A stretch of DNA of 64,000 bases from Scalesia atractyloides (lineage: Eukaryota; Streptophyta; Magnoliopsida; Asterales; Asteraceae). The DNA lies in the NCBI GenBank assembly GCA_947069175.1, contig CAMTDV010001633.1, forward strand, positions 57,332,102 to 57,396,101. Reading direction: 5' to 3'. The position numbers and the translations under genes were made by a program. This document shows positions 34,180 to 44,239 of the stretch, in pieces. The notes beneath the pieces are model-generated. The model saw nothing but the letters and a program-made list of their open reading frames with translations. It had not been told where the DNA came from and searched no databases. Within the stretch, counting starts at the first letter, position 1, and each line of letters starts with the position of its first letter.

Positions 34180-34301
34180 TGTTAGAATACTCAAAAACAC
34201 TCGAGAACCAGCCTTGATCGAAACCCCGAACACACATAGTAAGACCCAGCGCGAAGCTAAAAAAATTGACCTTCCAGGCGCCATGTGCCAGAATCCTGGA
34301 T

Positions 34302-34453
34302 TCTCCCGCGACGCGCGGGAGAGGATCAGATGACGTGGCACCGTTTCGCAACATGTGGCAAGCCTATACTGATGACCAGGCTGACCTAGCCCTAGATGGC
34401 AGCTGCCGCGCCACGCGAGAGGTTCCCCTGATCCCCGCGTGACGCGCGGGAGA
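34302..34453. promoter_or_regulatory. GC palindrome cluster upstream of LTR TATA box
   Basis: CTCCCGCGACGCGCGGGAG near 34303-34321, CCGCGCCACGCGAGAGG near 34406, and CCCCGCGTGACGCGCGGGAG near 34433-34452 are related dyads ending about 15 bp before TATAAAA. The same dyads occur in the 5' LTR (27774-27792 and about 27875-27930). Confidence 0.5.
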
Positions 34454-34467
34454 AACCCCAGATGGGC

Positions 34468-34474
34468 TATAAAA
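34468..34474 (+). promoter_or_regulatory. TATA box of gypsy 3' LTR
   Basis: TATAAAA in GGGCTATAAAAGGAGCAG; the equivalent site in the 5' LTR is mutated. Confidence 0.6.
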
Positions 34475-35435
34475 GGAGCAGTATGGAAGAGTTTAGATCA
34501 CTCATTTCGATCGTTTAAAACATCGTCCTACTTCTCGAATCTTTGTTTCTATCAACCAAGCCCTTAAATCCCGAATCGATGCTCTGATATCAGGGTAATA
34601 ACTCTATTCACTGACATGGTACTATATCAGATTGATTGAAACCGATCCAATGGATGTTTAAGTGCTGCCGGTATCCGGCTATACTTTGTCATTCGTTGTG
34701 GGTTTTGCTTTCTTGATTATCGTAAAAGTTGAATTGAGTTAATACACTAATACGTGTGCATTGTGTGTTTATTAGGTTTACCAGCTTTAAACCAGTAGGC
34801 AAGATCTAAAACTGCAAAGAGAGTCATTCTCTTTTTCTCAAATGCTTTTACAAAACCCTAAATATTTTACCAAGTTATATTTACAGTGATTAAGTTTTTG
34901 TGTTCTTTAATTACTGCCGGTATGTGGGGTTTTGTATACACTACTAGTCCAGCGTTACTATTGTACGAAAGATAACCAATAGTAATATGACCACGGCCAC
35001 CGACTTCGGGTGGGTGACAAATACCGATTGAGTAATTGATAGATAAAAACAATGTAATCACCCTTAATACTGTAATTATAATAATGTGTTTTCACAGAAT
35101 AGAATGAACTCACCAGTATTTTTAACTGACCAAATGTTTTCAAAACGCGTTTCAGGTGATTTACTGTGGAGTGAAGGAAAAAGTGATGGGAGGCACTCAA
35201 GCTTAAATAAGTAGCTATGAACCTCTGAATAAAACGTGTTTTGTAATATAGGGTGTATCCCTATGAAAATGGTTTTATCCCATATTTTATAATATGAAAA
35301 CTGAGGTGTTTTGAAACTCTGATATTTTCCTGACACCCGGTCCTGATGAAAGTTTTCCGCTGCGAAATTTAAAATAAACACCGGTACCACTGTATCTGGT
35401 CGCGGCTCCCGCCCATCGAGGGCCGTGACACAAAC

Positions 35436-35810
35436 CTTCACAAGAGAAGACAGAAAAACGCCATGACATCAAAAGAAGTATATATGATGTATTTTTAATG
35501 CATAAATACCCCCTGATTCTAAGTACTTTAGTGACTTTTTAGTTGCAGATACTACCTAAATCGTTCTTATTTGACAATGCAGGTTTCCAAGGATTTAGGA
35601 AGAAAAGAAGTAAACAAACGAGCAAAAACTAAGTGAAAACACAAGATTCTAGAGAACTCAACAAGTTGCCAAATAAACACAGCCATGCTAGGCTATGGGC
35701 ACGGCCATGCACAACACCAAGGAGCATGAATTCAACAAGTCAACCCAAGAAGGGTAAACAAACAAGATGAGGAGACACGCCCGTGCACCCCTTAGCATGC
35801 ACGTGCTCAA
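35436..35810. other. Flank of FAR1-like locus and gypsy-like non-coding remnant
   Basis: The first 50 bp continue the sequence that preceded the gypsy insertion. From about 35640 the sequence contains CACGGCCATGC and CACGCCCGTGC (35776-35785 is CACG-CC-CGTG), phrases I associate with non-coding parts of Tat/Athila-type gypsy elements. No ORF. Confidence 0.35.
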
Positions 35811-36720
35811 CTAAGGACAAAGTTCGGAAGCTTTGAGAACAGACAATAATGCCACCGGTTCAAACCTTGTTGAAATAGTAGAAGCTACATCTGCATCAGG
35901 ATTTACAAGAGCAGTATAAGCCTCTTCCTCATGTGGGCTAGGAATAGGTTCCTCTTGTACCTGAGCATCTTTCTGTGGCTGCATCTCTGTGATTTGTGGT
36001 TGAGATGTGCCTATTGTATAGTACAATGGTATGCCTTCATGAGTTCTTTGTCAAAACGGCTGGGTGGCGAAGGTGTTGGTTTTTATACAACAGAGCTCCT
36101 TTGTGCGAGCTTTTGAGAAGTTTGTTTTGTTTGAGGATTAGATATCTGATGTGAAAAGGTAACATCAGACTCAAACTGTTGAGGATTAGATAGGAACCTC
36201 ATCTTCCAATGTAACCTTTGTTTTGGCTCTTTTTGTGGAAGTGACCAAGGATTTGAATTTAGAGGGGGTAGAAGACTTCTTTGCAGTAGACTTCTTCCTC
36301 TTTTTGGTGAATTTTTTCTTGGGTTCCTCAAGGATGGGTTTTCCTCTTGGCTAGCAGGAGTAGTGGATTCTGATGATTTTGAAATATCAACTACCATCAC
36401 AAGCTCAGCTTCATCGTTAATAGTATTTGGGCCAGTTTTGATTTTTCCTATTTTAGTAAAGGTTTTAGTCACAAGTGATTTAATGGAAATAATCTGACCC
36501 CTTTGTAAACTTCATCATGCAACTGATGTTATAGAATGGCTATGATTAGTCTTGGGTACATCAAAAATTTCTTTGTAGATGTGACATTTGAACATAACTC
36601 TTTGAACATTTGATTTGAAAATTTAAAGACATACTCTGTTAAATTTGAAAATGTAAGGTATTGAGTTGTCTGTGGAACTTCATTCTTCATTCCAAGTTCC
36701 GGATTTACCTTAGGGACACT
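35811..36720 (-). pseudogene. Remnant of a second SIRE-type accessory ORF
   Basis: From high to low coordinate the minus strand encodes FSNQMFKELCSNVTSTKKF then LMYPRLIIAIL, equivalent to the FLIHPRIMSVYL region of the accessory ORF at 2585-3371, and then a Lys/Ser/Pro-rich part (SLRNPRKNSPKRGRSLLQRS). Several frameshifts occur. No pol lies next to it, so it is an isolated fragment. Confidence 0.5.
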
Positions 36721-37676
36721 TCATGATGGTATGAAATAAGAATTTAGGACCGGCGGAACATTCACTCTTCTTGTAAGTGATAAGAAAAAAACCATGCAGA
36801 TAATAAACTTGAAAGAAATGCCAAACATTCCTTAATAAGGTAATACACATCATGCATGGATTGCACTTATTATAAAAACTAAGCAAATATACAAAAAACG
36901 CCACAAAAATAAACACCAAAACAAGGTAATACACGCCATGCGTGGATTCACTTATTATAAATCCTAATCGTATATACAAAAAAAAAACAATACACACCAT
37001 GAATACATTATAGCTAATATAAATCGTATTCATATACAAATAAAAAAACCCAAACATCGAATCCTGGTAGTATATACAAAATTGAAGGAAAGTAATTATT
37101 AAAATTATAATTAATAAAAAATTATTATAAACTCCAACAATTTTCAATTAAAAAGCTCCAATAAAAAAGCAAACAAACAAAACACTTATCTTATATTAAT
37201 TAAAACGTCTTAAACACCATAACTATAACTATAACTATAACTATAGCTATAACTATGATAACACTGCAGGTAATTAAAAACGCCAATGACATATACAAAT
37301 ACAGGGTTTAACAAAAAAAAAGCAAAAACTCTAGAAAAACAAAAATGCCAACAAGTAAAACATATTTTAAGTGACTAATAACAACCAGGAAAAATAGAAT
37401 ACTAAAAATATTTATTAGATAATGAATGATTTCACTTTGAATTTCATCACCCGAAAGAGATGTCATAGATTGTTGAAACTTGGAGAAAAGGTAACTTCTA
37501 TTACGGAATAACTGGAGCTAAAAAGGATAGGGGTCACTAACATAAAGAATGTTTCAAATAAAACAACTTGTAAAAGACGATCCTACTCTGTGTGTAGTAT
37601 AGCGCCCCTCCCACATGTCATCACCACATGCGTGCGTTGCGTTTGTAGGATTTTGGTCATTTGTAGCCAAACCCAA

Positions 37677-37680
<4 letters not shown>
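36721..37680. other. AT-rich non-coding stretch with local repeats
   Basis: No gene seen. GGTAATACAC(A/G)(T/C)CATGC(A/G)TGGAT recurs near 36838 and 36924 and a decayed copy near 36988. A hexanucleotide tract (AACTAT)n lies at 37216-37258. The end (37570-37680) is less AT-rich and unassigned. Confidence 0.45.
37216..37258. repeat. (AACTAT)n short tandem repeat
   Basis: About seven units of AACTAT with one or two substitutions. Confidence 0.9.

Positions 37681-37735
<55 letters not shown>
37681..37735. repeat. (TA)n microsatellite
   Basis: About 27 TA units directly before a foldback element. Confidence 0.97.
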
Positions 37736-37738
<3 letters not shown>

Positions 37739-38909
37739 GAAGGATCCGTTAGGAACCACCCTTTATTGCGAGAACCATACCTAAAAAAATCTAAAAAACA
37801 CCTAATTTTTTTAAATATTTTTTTTGAAAAATTCGCTATATTTCGTCAAAATTAAAAAAATAATACTAAAACAACTTGAGTAACAGTTATCCACGTACAT
37901 GTGCATTTTTATCATTTCTTTGATAAATTTCATAATACATTACAAACATTGGACAATTGTACTTTGATTTACATTACCACGTGTAATACACTACTTTTTA
38001 CGTTAACAATATTAGAAATGCACATGTGCATCTATATCAACATGAAATAAGGTGTTTTGGTACACTATACACTTTCTCTTTCATCTATCATTCCATCCAT
38101 AATACACTACCATGCACATGTGCATATTTATCATTTCTTCGACAAATTCCGTAAAACGTTACAAATATTAGACATTTGTAATTTCATTTACACTACCATG
38201 TGTAATACACTACTTTTTACGTTACGGATATTAGAAATGCACATGTGCATCTATATGTATCAACATCAAATAAAGTGTTTTGTTACACTACCTTGAATAC
38301 ACTTTCTATTTCATCTATCATACCATCCATAATACACTTCAACTATTTCCTACCATCCATAATACAATACAATTAACCATCTATAATACAATACCAATAC
38401 CAATATTTTCACTTTATTACATGTATATCAACACCATTTATACCATCCAATCAACATATTACATCATAAAGTGACAACTATAACCAAACCATCAACCACT
38501 AGATATAACTAACCAAAAAACATGTATATGGGCCTACTTCATCATTCAAAATCACAAAATTTTTGTACCAAAACACGTTATATAATGGTTATATATAATG
38601 ATACACATGTGCATTTTGAATATTGGTAATGTAAAAAGTAGTCTACTACGGATCATATTGTAAATTAAAGTGCAATTGTTTACTACGATAATGTATTACC
38701 GAATTTGTAGAAGCTATGATACATATGCACATGTGCATGGATTACTGTTACTCGAAAATTTTTTTTTTTGGAAACTAAATATAGCGATTTTTTTTTGAAA
38801 AAATATTAAAAAAATTGAGTTTTTTTTTATTTTTTTAGAATTTATTTTGCAATAAAGGTGGTTCTCGCGGTTCTCGCAATAAAGGTGGTTCTCGTATGAA
38901 CCTTACCCT
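37736..38909 (+). mobile_element. 1.2-kb foldback element, copy 2
   Basis: Same family as 20981-22162: starts GGAAGGATCCGTTAGGAACC, ends TCGTATGAACCTTACCC. It contains repeated ATGCACATGTGCAT palindromes (near 38018, 38112, 38237 and 38723) and the duplicated block with TACATTACAAACATTGGACA. The right end has an extra GGTTCTCGCGGTTCTCGCA duplication. No coding content. Confidence 0.7.
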
Positions 38910-38918
38910 ATATATAAT

Positions 38919-40113
38919 AAGGTTCATGCGAGAACCACCTTTATTGCAAAATAAAATCTAATAAAAATAAAAAAAACACTCATTTTTTTATTTTTTTTAC
39001 TATTTTTTTAAATCGCTATATTTCTTACCCCTAAAAAAAACTTTTTTTTTCGAGTAACAGTTATCCATGCACATATGTGCATATGTATCATAACTTCGAC
39101 AAATTCCCTAATACATTATCAGTAGTAGACAATTGCACTTTAATTTACAATACCATCCGTAATACACTACTTTTTACATTACCAATATTCAAAATGCACA
39201 TGTGCATCATTTTGTATAACCATTATATAACGTGTTTTGGTACAAAAAGTTTGTGTTTTTGAATGATGAAGTAGGCCCATATACATGTTTTTGGTTAGTT
39301 ATATCTAGTGGTTGATGGTTTGGTTATAGTTGTCACTTTATGATGTAATATGTTGATTGGATAGTATAAATGGTGATGATATACATGTAATAAAGTGAAA
39401 ATATTGGTATTGGTATTGTATTATAGATGGTAGGAGGTAATGGTATTGTATTATGGATGGTAGGAGGAATGGAAGTGTATTATGGATGGCATGATAGATG
39501 AACGAAAAAGTGTATTCAAAGTAGTGTACCAAAACACCTTATTTCATGTTGATACATATAGATGCACATGTGCATTTATAATATTGGCAACATAAAAAGT
39601 AGTGTATTACAAATAGTAGTGTAAATGAAAGTTTCAATTGTCTAATATTTGTAACGTATCACGGAATTTGTCGAAGAAATGATACATATGTACATGTGCA
39701 TGGTCGTGTATTATGGATGAAAGAGAAAGTGTATTTAAAGTAGTGTACCAAAACACCTTATTTCATGTTGATACATATAGATGCACATGTGCATTTCTAA
39801 TTTTTGTAACGTAAACATTAGTGTATTACACGTGGTAGTGTAAATGAAGGTACAATTGTCCAGTGTTTATAATGTATTACGGATTTGTCAAAGAAATGAT
39901 AAAAATGCACATGTGCATGGATAAATGTTACTCAAATTTTTATTTTTATTTTTTTGTTGACAAAATATAGTGAATTTTTAAAAAAAATATTAAAAAAATC
40001 AAAAAAAGTTTTTTTTTGGATGTTTTTTAGATTTTTTTAAGTATTACTGTTTGTGTTCATACTGATTCTCGCGGTTCTCACAATAAATGATGGTTCCTAA
40101 CGGATCCTTATCC
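38919..40113 (-). mobile_element. 1.2-kb foldback element, copy 3, inverted relative to copy 2
   Basis: Starts AAGGTTCATGCGAGAACCAC and ends CCTAACGGATCCTTATCC, the reverse order of copies 1 and 2. It is separated from copy 2 by only about nine AT-rich bases, so the pair forms an inverted repeat about 2.4 kb long. The same ATGCACATGTGCAT palindromes recur. Confidence 0.7.
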
Positions 40114-40483
40114 TTATAAATACTTGTAGAAACATTTTTAATAAAAAAATAACATACTAAAAATATAAAAAAACTGTTAAAAAGACTTATTTTTTTACAA
40201 AAATGATTTTTTTATTGGAATAGATTCTACCCATTTTTATAAGGAAAATCACTGAATTTTTTTTAAATTTGATTTTTAACATGTTAAGTTAATTTTATAA
40301 TTTTTTAACTGTTTTTAAATATTTCTTTTATATTTTTTAGTTTTTAATTTTTTTATTAGAAATGTTTTTACAATTACTTATAAGGAAAAGCGTCTAAAAA
40401 ATTGGTTTTTAACATGTTCGTTTAAATTTTTAAGAGTGTTTCCCGTTTCCCCGCTTTTTTAGTGTTCCCCAATGAACCCTCCC
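40114..40483. mobile_element. AT-rich foldback element
   Basis: ACTTGTAGAAACATTTTTAAT near 40121 is mirrored by ATTAGAAATGTTTTTACAAT near 40355. The right end CAATGAACCCTCCC next to a TA tract matches the terminal pattern of the other foldbacks. The left end is uncertain. Confidence 0.5.
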
Positions 40484-40556
40484 ATATATATATATATATA
40501 TACACACCTACCCCACCACCACCTAAGCACCCACCACCACCGCACCACAACCTAAA
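40484..40556. repeat. (TA)n tract and CCACCA-rich stretch
   Basis: A short TA microsatellite followed by a low-complexity ACC/CCA-rich run that forms the left junction of the gag-only element C. Confidence 0.7.
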
Positions 40557-41560
40557 CATATTTTTTTTGAGTTTGTATTAGAGGATCATATCAGTTTATC
40601 ATATCATTAGTACCGTTGATATTTGATAAAACTTTAATTTCTAAACAAATTCACTTAGATTGTCAGTATAATATTCCACTTAAACCTCTACACATTTCAA
40701 AATTGCTTCAAGATACGTTAGGTAATTTTTAGAACTTGACTCAACCGTGCTTCCCACCTCAGAATATACTTTCTTATCGGGATTCCCTAGATTTCATCTT
40801 ACATGTGAATATATCTAACTGATATCTGTATCTGGGTTTTGTACAACAAAGAGATGAAAGCTCGACTTAAAAGTTGTGTTCCAAATTTGGAATCTTTTGT
40901 ACTGCAATTGTAGTATTTTTCGATATTTTCAATTTGATGCAGTTTTTAGGGGTTTTAAGCAAAACTATTCTACAAGTTCTAGGTCATTGCTGGCGCTAAA
41001 TCAAAAGAACTTGTATAATACTCTCGATATCAATTATCAATAGAGACCTAGTATCTCATAATCAAGCAATCTCTCAAACGAAATTTCGGTGTACTAAGAC
41101 CATATATCCAAGAGATGTTATGCCACAGGTCAAGAAGTTTTTCTTTATGTTTATATCTCGTAAACAATTTACTCAATGTGCGAAGTCTATTGGCACATCA
41201 TCAGCGAGACACTTTTAAAAATTTTTAAACACTACTTTTCTTAAGCATACTATGATAGTCCACTAGTCCACTGATGTACTATCATTTCCTCTTTTTATAA
41301 GAAAACTCTTTTTCTCTTTTTCATGTTTTTGTACTTTTTGCATTTAATATGTTTTTGTATTTTATCGAAACTTCAAAATTTTTCCTCCCACTAAAATTCA
41401 AAAACATATTTTTTGTATTTTTGTTTTCTAAAGGAACATTGACCGACCGATGAGAATCACTCCCATTCGACATCCACTACTGCTTCACGTTTTTCTTTTA
41501 TACGTTATCCCCCTCAACATGACAAAACTTTGACACTTTTAATTTCAAAATATTTTTAAC
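40557..41560 (-). other. Conserved non-coding spacer of element C (distal part)
   Basis: No ORF. The stretch is clearly homologous to 49005-50000 in element B: shared phrases include AGGATCATATCAGTT, TTCCCTAGATTT, ATCTGTATCTGGGTT, GAGATGAAAGCTCGACTTA and GATAGTCCACTGATGTACTA. It occupies the position where pol lies in autonomous relatives. Confidence 0.6.
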
Positions 41561-42582
41561 TGTCACACCCCCATATTCCCACTTGCAGAGTTTTACCGCG
41601 AGGCGTATGACGTACCAGGATCTAGCCACTAATCATGTCGAACTAATAGTAAATAATACGACACAACTTATCATAACCTACATGAAAAGTGACTTTTAAA
41701 TTAAACAATTCAAAACAATATATGTTCAGCGGAAGCAAATGTAAATATCTCAAACAATTGAAATCAAAATGTTTTAATACGTAAAGTTTTATTGTTTGCC
41801 ATCACGTAACACGCCCCATGGCACTTCAAGCTCCACCGACTGCAAGTTTCCATGCATGAATCATCTAACAACCTGCAAGCATGCAGAAGAAGTGTATCAG
41901 CGATTAAGCCGGCGAGTTCAAAATTTTGTTTGACGAAAACAAGTTTGGTGTTTAGTTTAAAGACATGTTGATAATAACTCGATACCGAAAGTGACGTCAG
42001 TTTGTTTGCCCTTCCCCAATGCCTATCAACATTGGCCGTGTGGTTAAGGTCTTTAGTTCACGCCCGTCCTCCCAGGTACAGTGTGAGGTTGTCAAGCTTA
42101 ATAGCGCTATCAACTAATACCCCGTTGCCCTCCAAGCAACTAGTTTGGTAGTAAGATGGGACTTAAGGTGATAGATTTGAGTGTATTATCCAACATCAAA
42201 ATTAAACAACAGTTATAACGCATCCCCACCAGGGATAAAAGTTTACAAAGTATCCCCTCCAGGGATATAAGTTTGTTTGTTTGTCCCCACTAGACGCATG
42301 CTTGTAAAAGAGTATTGAACTCACCTTAGTTTGCTCGGTTACAATTTACGTGTCTTTACGCGTTAAGTAAGTGTTAGGTCCGTTACTCACGACCTAATGT
42401 ACAAATACGTATGAGTATTCATTTAAGTAGGGTTTGCAATACCCGAAGTGTCCAAACAACCCAGTGTTTATAAAATCAAGTTGATATGTTTGCCATGTAG
42501 TACACACAGTAAACTCTCTAGTTGGTGACAGGTAAGGTGATTCAAGAAACAATTTATTAATAAACACGGAGCAGTGCACAAG

Positions 42583-42718
42583 AACCCTGAAAGCTAAACC
42601 CTGAATGCTAAACCCTGAAAAACAAAACCCTAAAGCTAAACCTGGAAAGCTAAACCCTGAAAAGCTAAACACTGAGAGCTAAACCTTGAGATCTAAACCC
42701 TGAGAGCTAAACCCTGAC
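42583..42718. repeat. Minisatellite of AAAGCTAAACCCTGA units
   Basis: About nine units of 12-15 bp with core TAAACCCTGA, reminiscent of but not equal to the plant telomere repeat CCCTAAA. Confidence 0.85.
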
Positions 42719-42729
42719 CCCCTCCTTTA

Positions 42730-43210
42730 ATTTGTAAAATCGGACGCTCTACAAGTTCGGACACATACATGCATGAAATTTAACCCGGATCTCTAACTTA
42801 CAACATGCAACCTCGGACACATCCCTGTTCGGACAAGCATAACCTGGATATCACATAACTCTTAAACTCGGATACATACCCATATAAAGTTAAGCTCAGA
42901 TTTTATACTCCCCCATCAAAAACCCGGACTAAAACCAACAACCTCGGATTCCCTTGACAAATCCGGATTCAATATCTATAATAAAATATCATCACCTAAA
43001 CTCGAACTCTTAAAAGGTCCGGAAACCCTCCTTTTGTTCCCACTTTAACTCGGATACAACTATACACTTAAACTCGGAACATACATGCATATACTTAAAA
43101 CCGAATAACTTTTACCCTAGCAAACTCGGAATAGTTATTGACTCACAACCTTGGAATATGATAAAGTCGGACTTTATGACTTCACAAAGCCTGACACTTA
43201 TCTCCGGACT
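42730..43210. repeat. Dispersed CTCGGA(C/T) motif array inside solo LTR
   Basis: CTCGGAC, CTCGGAT, CCCGGAT and TTCGGAC recur many times at irregular intervals, with repeated ACATACATGCAT phrases between some of them. Confidence 0.6.
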
Positions 43211-44239
43211 AACAGGTTTTTCTGAAATCAAACACGCAATGTAACAGTTCCATGCATAAATCCTAATCTCAATCAATCAACAGTTCCACAAACCAAAACT
43301 ACAGTGAACTAGCATTTGCATCATAACAATAACATCCCTAGTATTGACAAACATTTATACAATCATTTGCCACCACACATTCGTCAGGCATGGTTTCTCA
43401 TTTATTAGACAGGATCAACTCAATCACAGAACAATTGTTTAGATCATTAAGGTTTGTATGAAATCTATAGAATGAGAATATCAACATATAATATAAACAC
43501 ATACCTTTGATTCAATGTAAAGATTTTTCTTGAGAGGTTAAAAGATCAAATATTGGAGGACTTGGTGTAGCCAAATGATTAGAAGAATGATTGGAGATGA
43601 TGATTAGAGAGATGTTAGAAAACTGTCGTATGATTGATTTGAGAGGAATGATTAGGGTTGTAGGTGTTTTATTATAACTCCCCTAATATTCATAACACAC
43701 CGGTAATTATAAAAAAAATTTCACATAAAGACACATAATATTATGCAATTCAAAGTACAACACATAATTCACATATTCATCATGCAGCACATAAGTTTCG
43801 TGTAAACCGTCCGTTTTATAATTATTATCCGTGTTAGTTATCAACGTTTGGAAAATTATACCAAAGTAGACTCATTTAACTAACCCTGGTTAAATGCAGT
43901 GCTGTGAATGTATGTTCTAATTAACCATTGTTAGGTTAAAGTGGTAACCTGAAGATGCGGGTTGTCACATTAACTCTGTCTTTTCAACTAGTTTTGTCTG
44001 TTCAACAGTGAGGATTCTGTGATTTTTTAATATTTTTTTTCAAATAAACGTTTTAAACCCATTATTTACTACTCGTCATGTGCCAAAGAACCTCATTCTC
44101 AATGATTTACTTTGATCTCGGAAGTTCCAACACACAAACACAAATAATCAGTTGAATAGAGATACCCAAGTCTTTCCAGTCTTGGGTGTATTTTCTCCGA
44201 TTTTGATTTTCTCTACCCAAATAGATTTATTTGCAAATT

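Larger units (their letters stand above)
27649..35430 (+). mobile_element. Ty3/gypsy LTR retrotransposon, full-length but defective
   Basis: Paired LTRs (27649-28918 and 34180-35430) are flanked by a perfect 5-bp target duplication CAAAC (27644-27648 and 35431-35435). A primer site follows the 5' LTR and a polypurine tract (GGTGGGGAGGA) precedes the 3' LTR. The internal order gag, protease, RT, RNase H, integrase and a chromodomain-like tail fits a Ty3/gypsy chromovirus. Coding frames are interrupted by stops and deletions, and the LTRs differ at many positions, so the insertion is not recent. It sits in the FAR1-like gene. Confidence 0.92.
34180..35430 (+). repeat. 3' LTR of gypsy element
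   Basis: Starts TGTTAGAATAC and ends CCGTGACA; followed by the target duplication CAAAC. It contains a TATA box (34468-34474) preceded by several CGCGGG-type palindromes (34302-34453). Confidence 0.92.
41561..43969. mobile_element. Solo LTR (gypsy type), 2.4 kb, with target duplication TTAAC
   Basis: Begins TGTCACACCCCCATATTCCC, ends GGGTTGTCACA; both sides carry TTAAC (41556-41560 and 43970-43974), a perfect 5-bp duplication. There is no ORF, primer site or second LTR inside, so it is best read as a solo LTR left by recombination. It contains an array of GCTAAACCCTGA units (42583-42718) and many CTCGGA(C/T) motifs (42730-43210). Confidence 0.8.

Noticed and set aside
34052..34354. Minus-strand open frames across the gypsy 3' LTR start
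   Set aside because: The same frames recur in the 5' LTR and reflect GC-rich LTR sequence, not a gene.
42583..42718. Telomere or interstitial telomeric array
   Set aside because: The unit is AAAGCTAAACCCTGA, not CCCTAAA, and it sits inside a solo LTR with its own target duplication.
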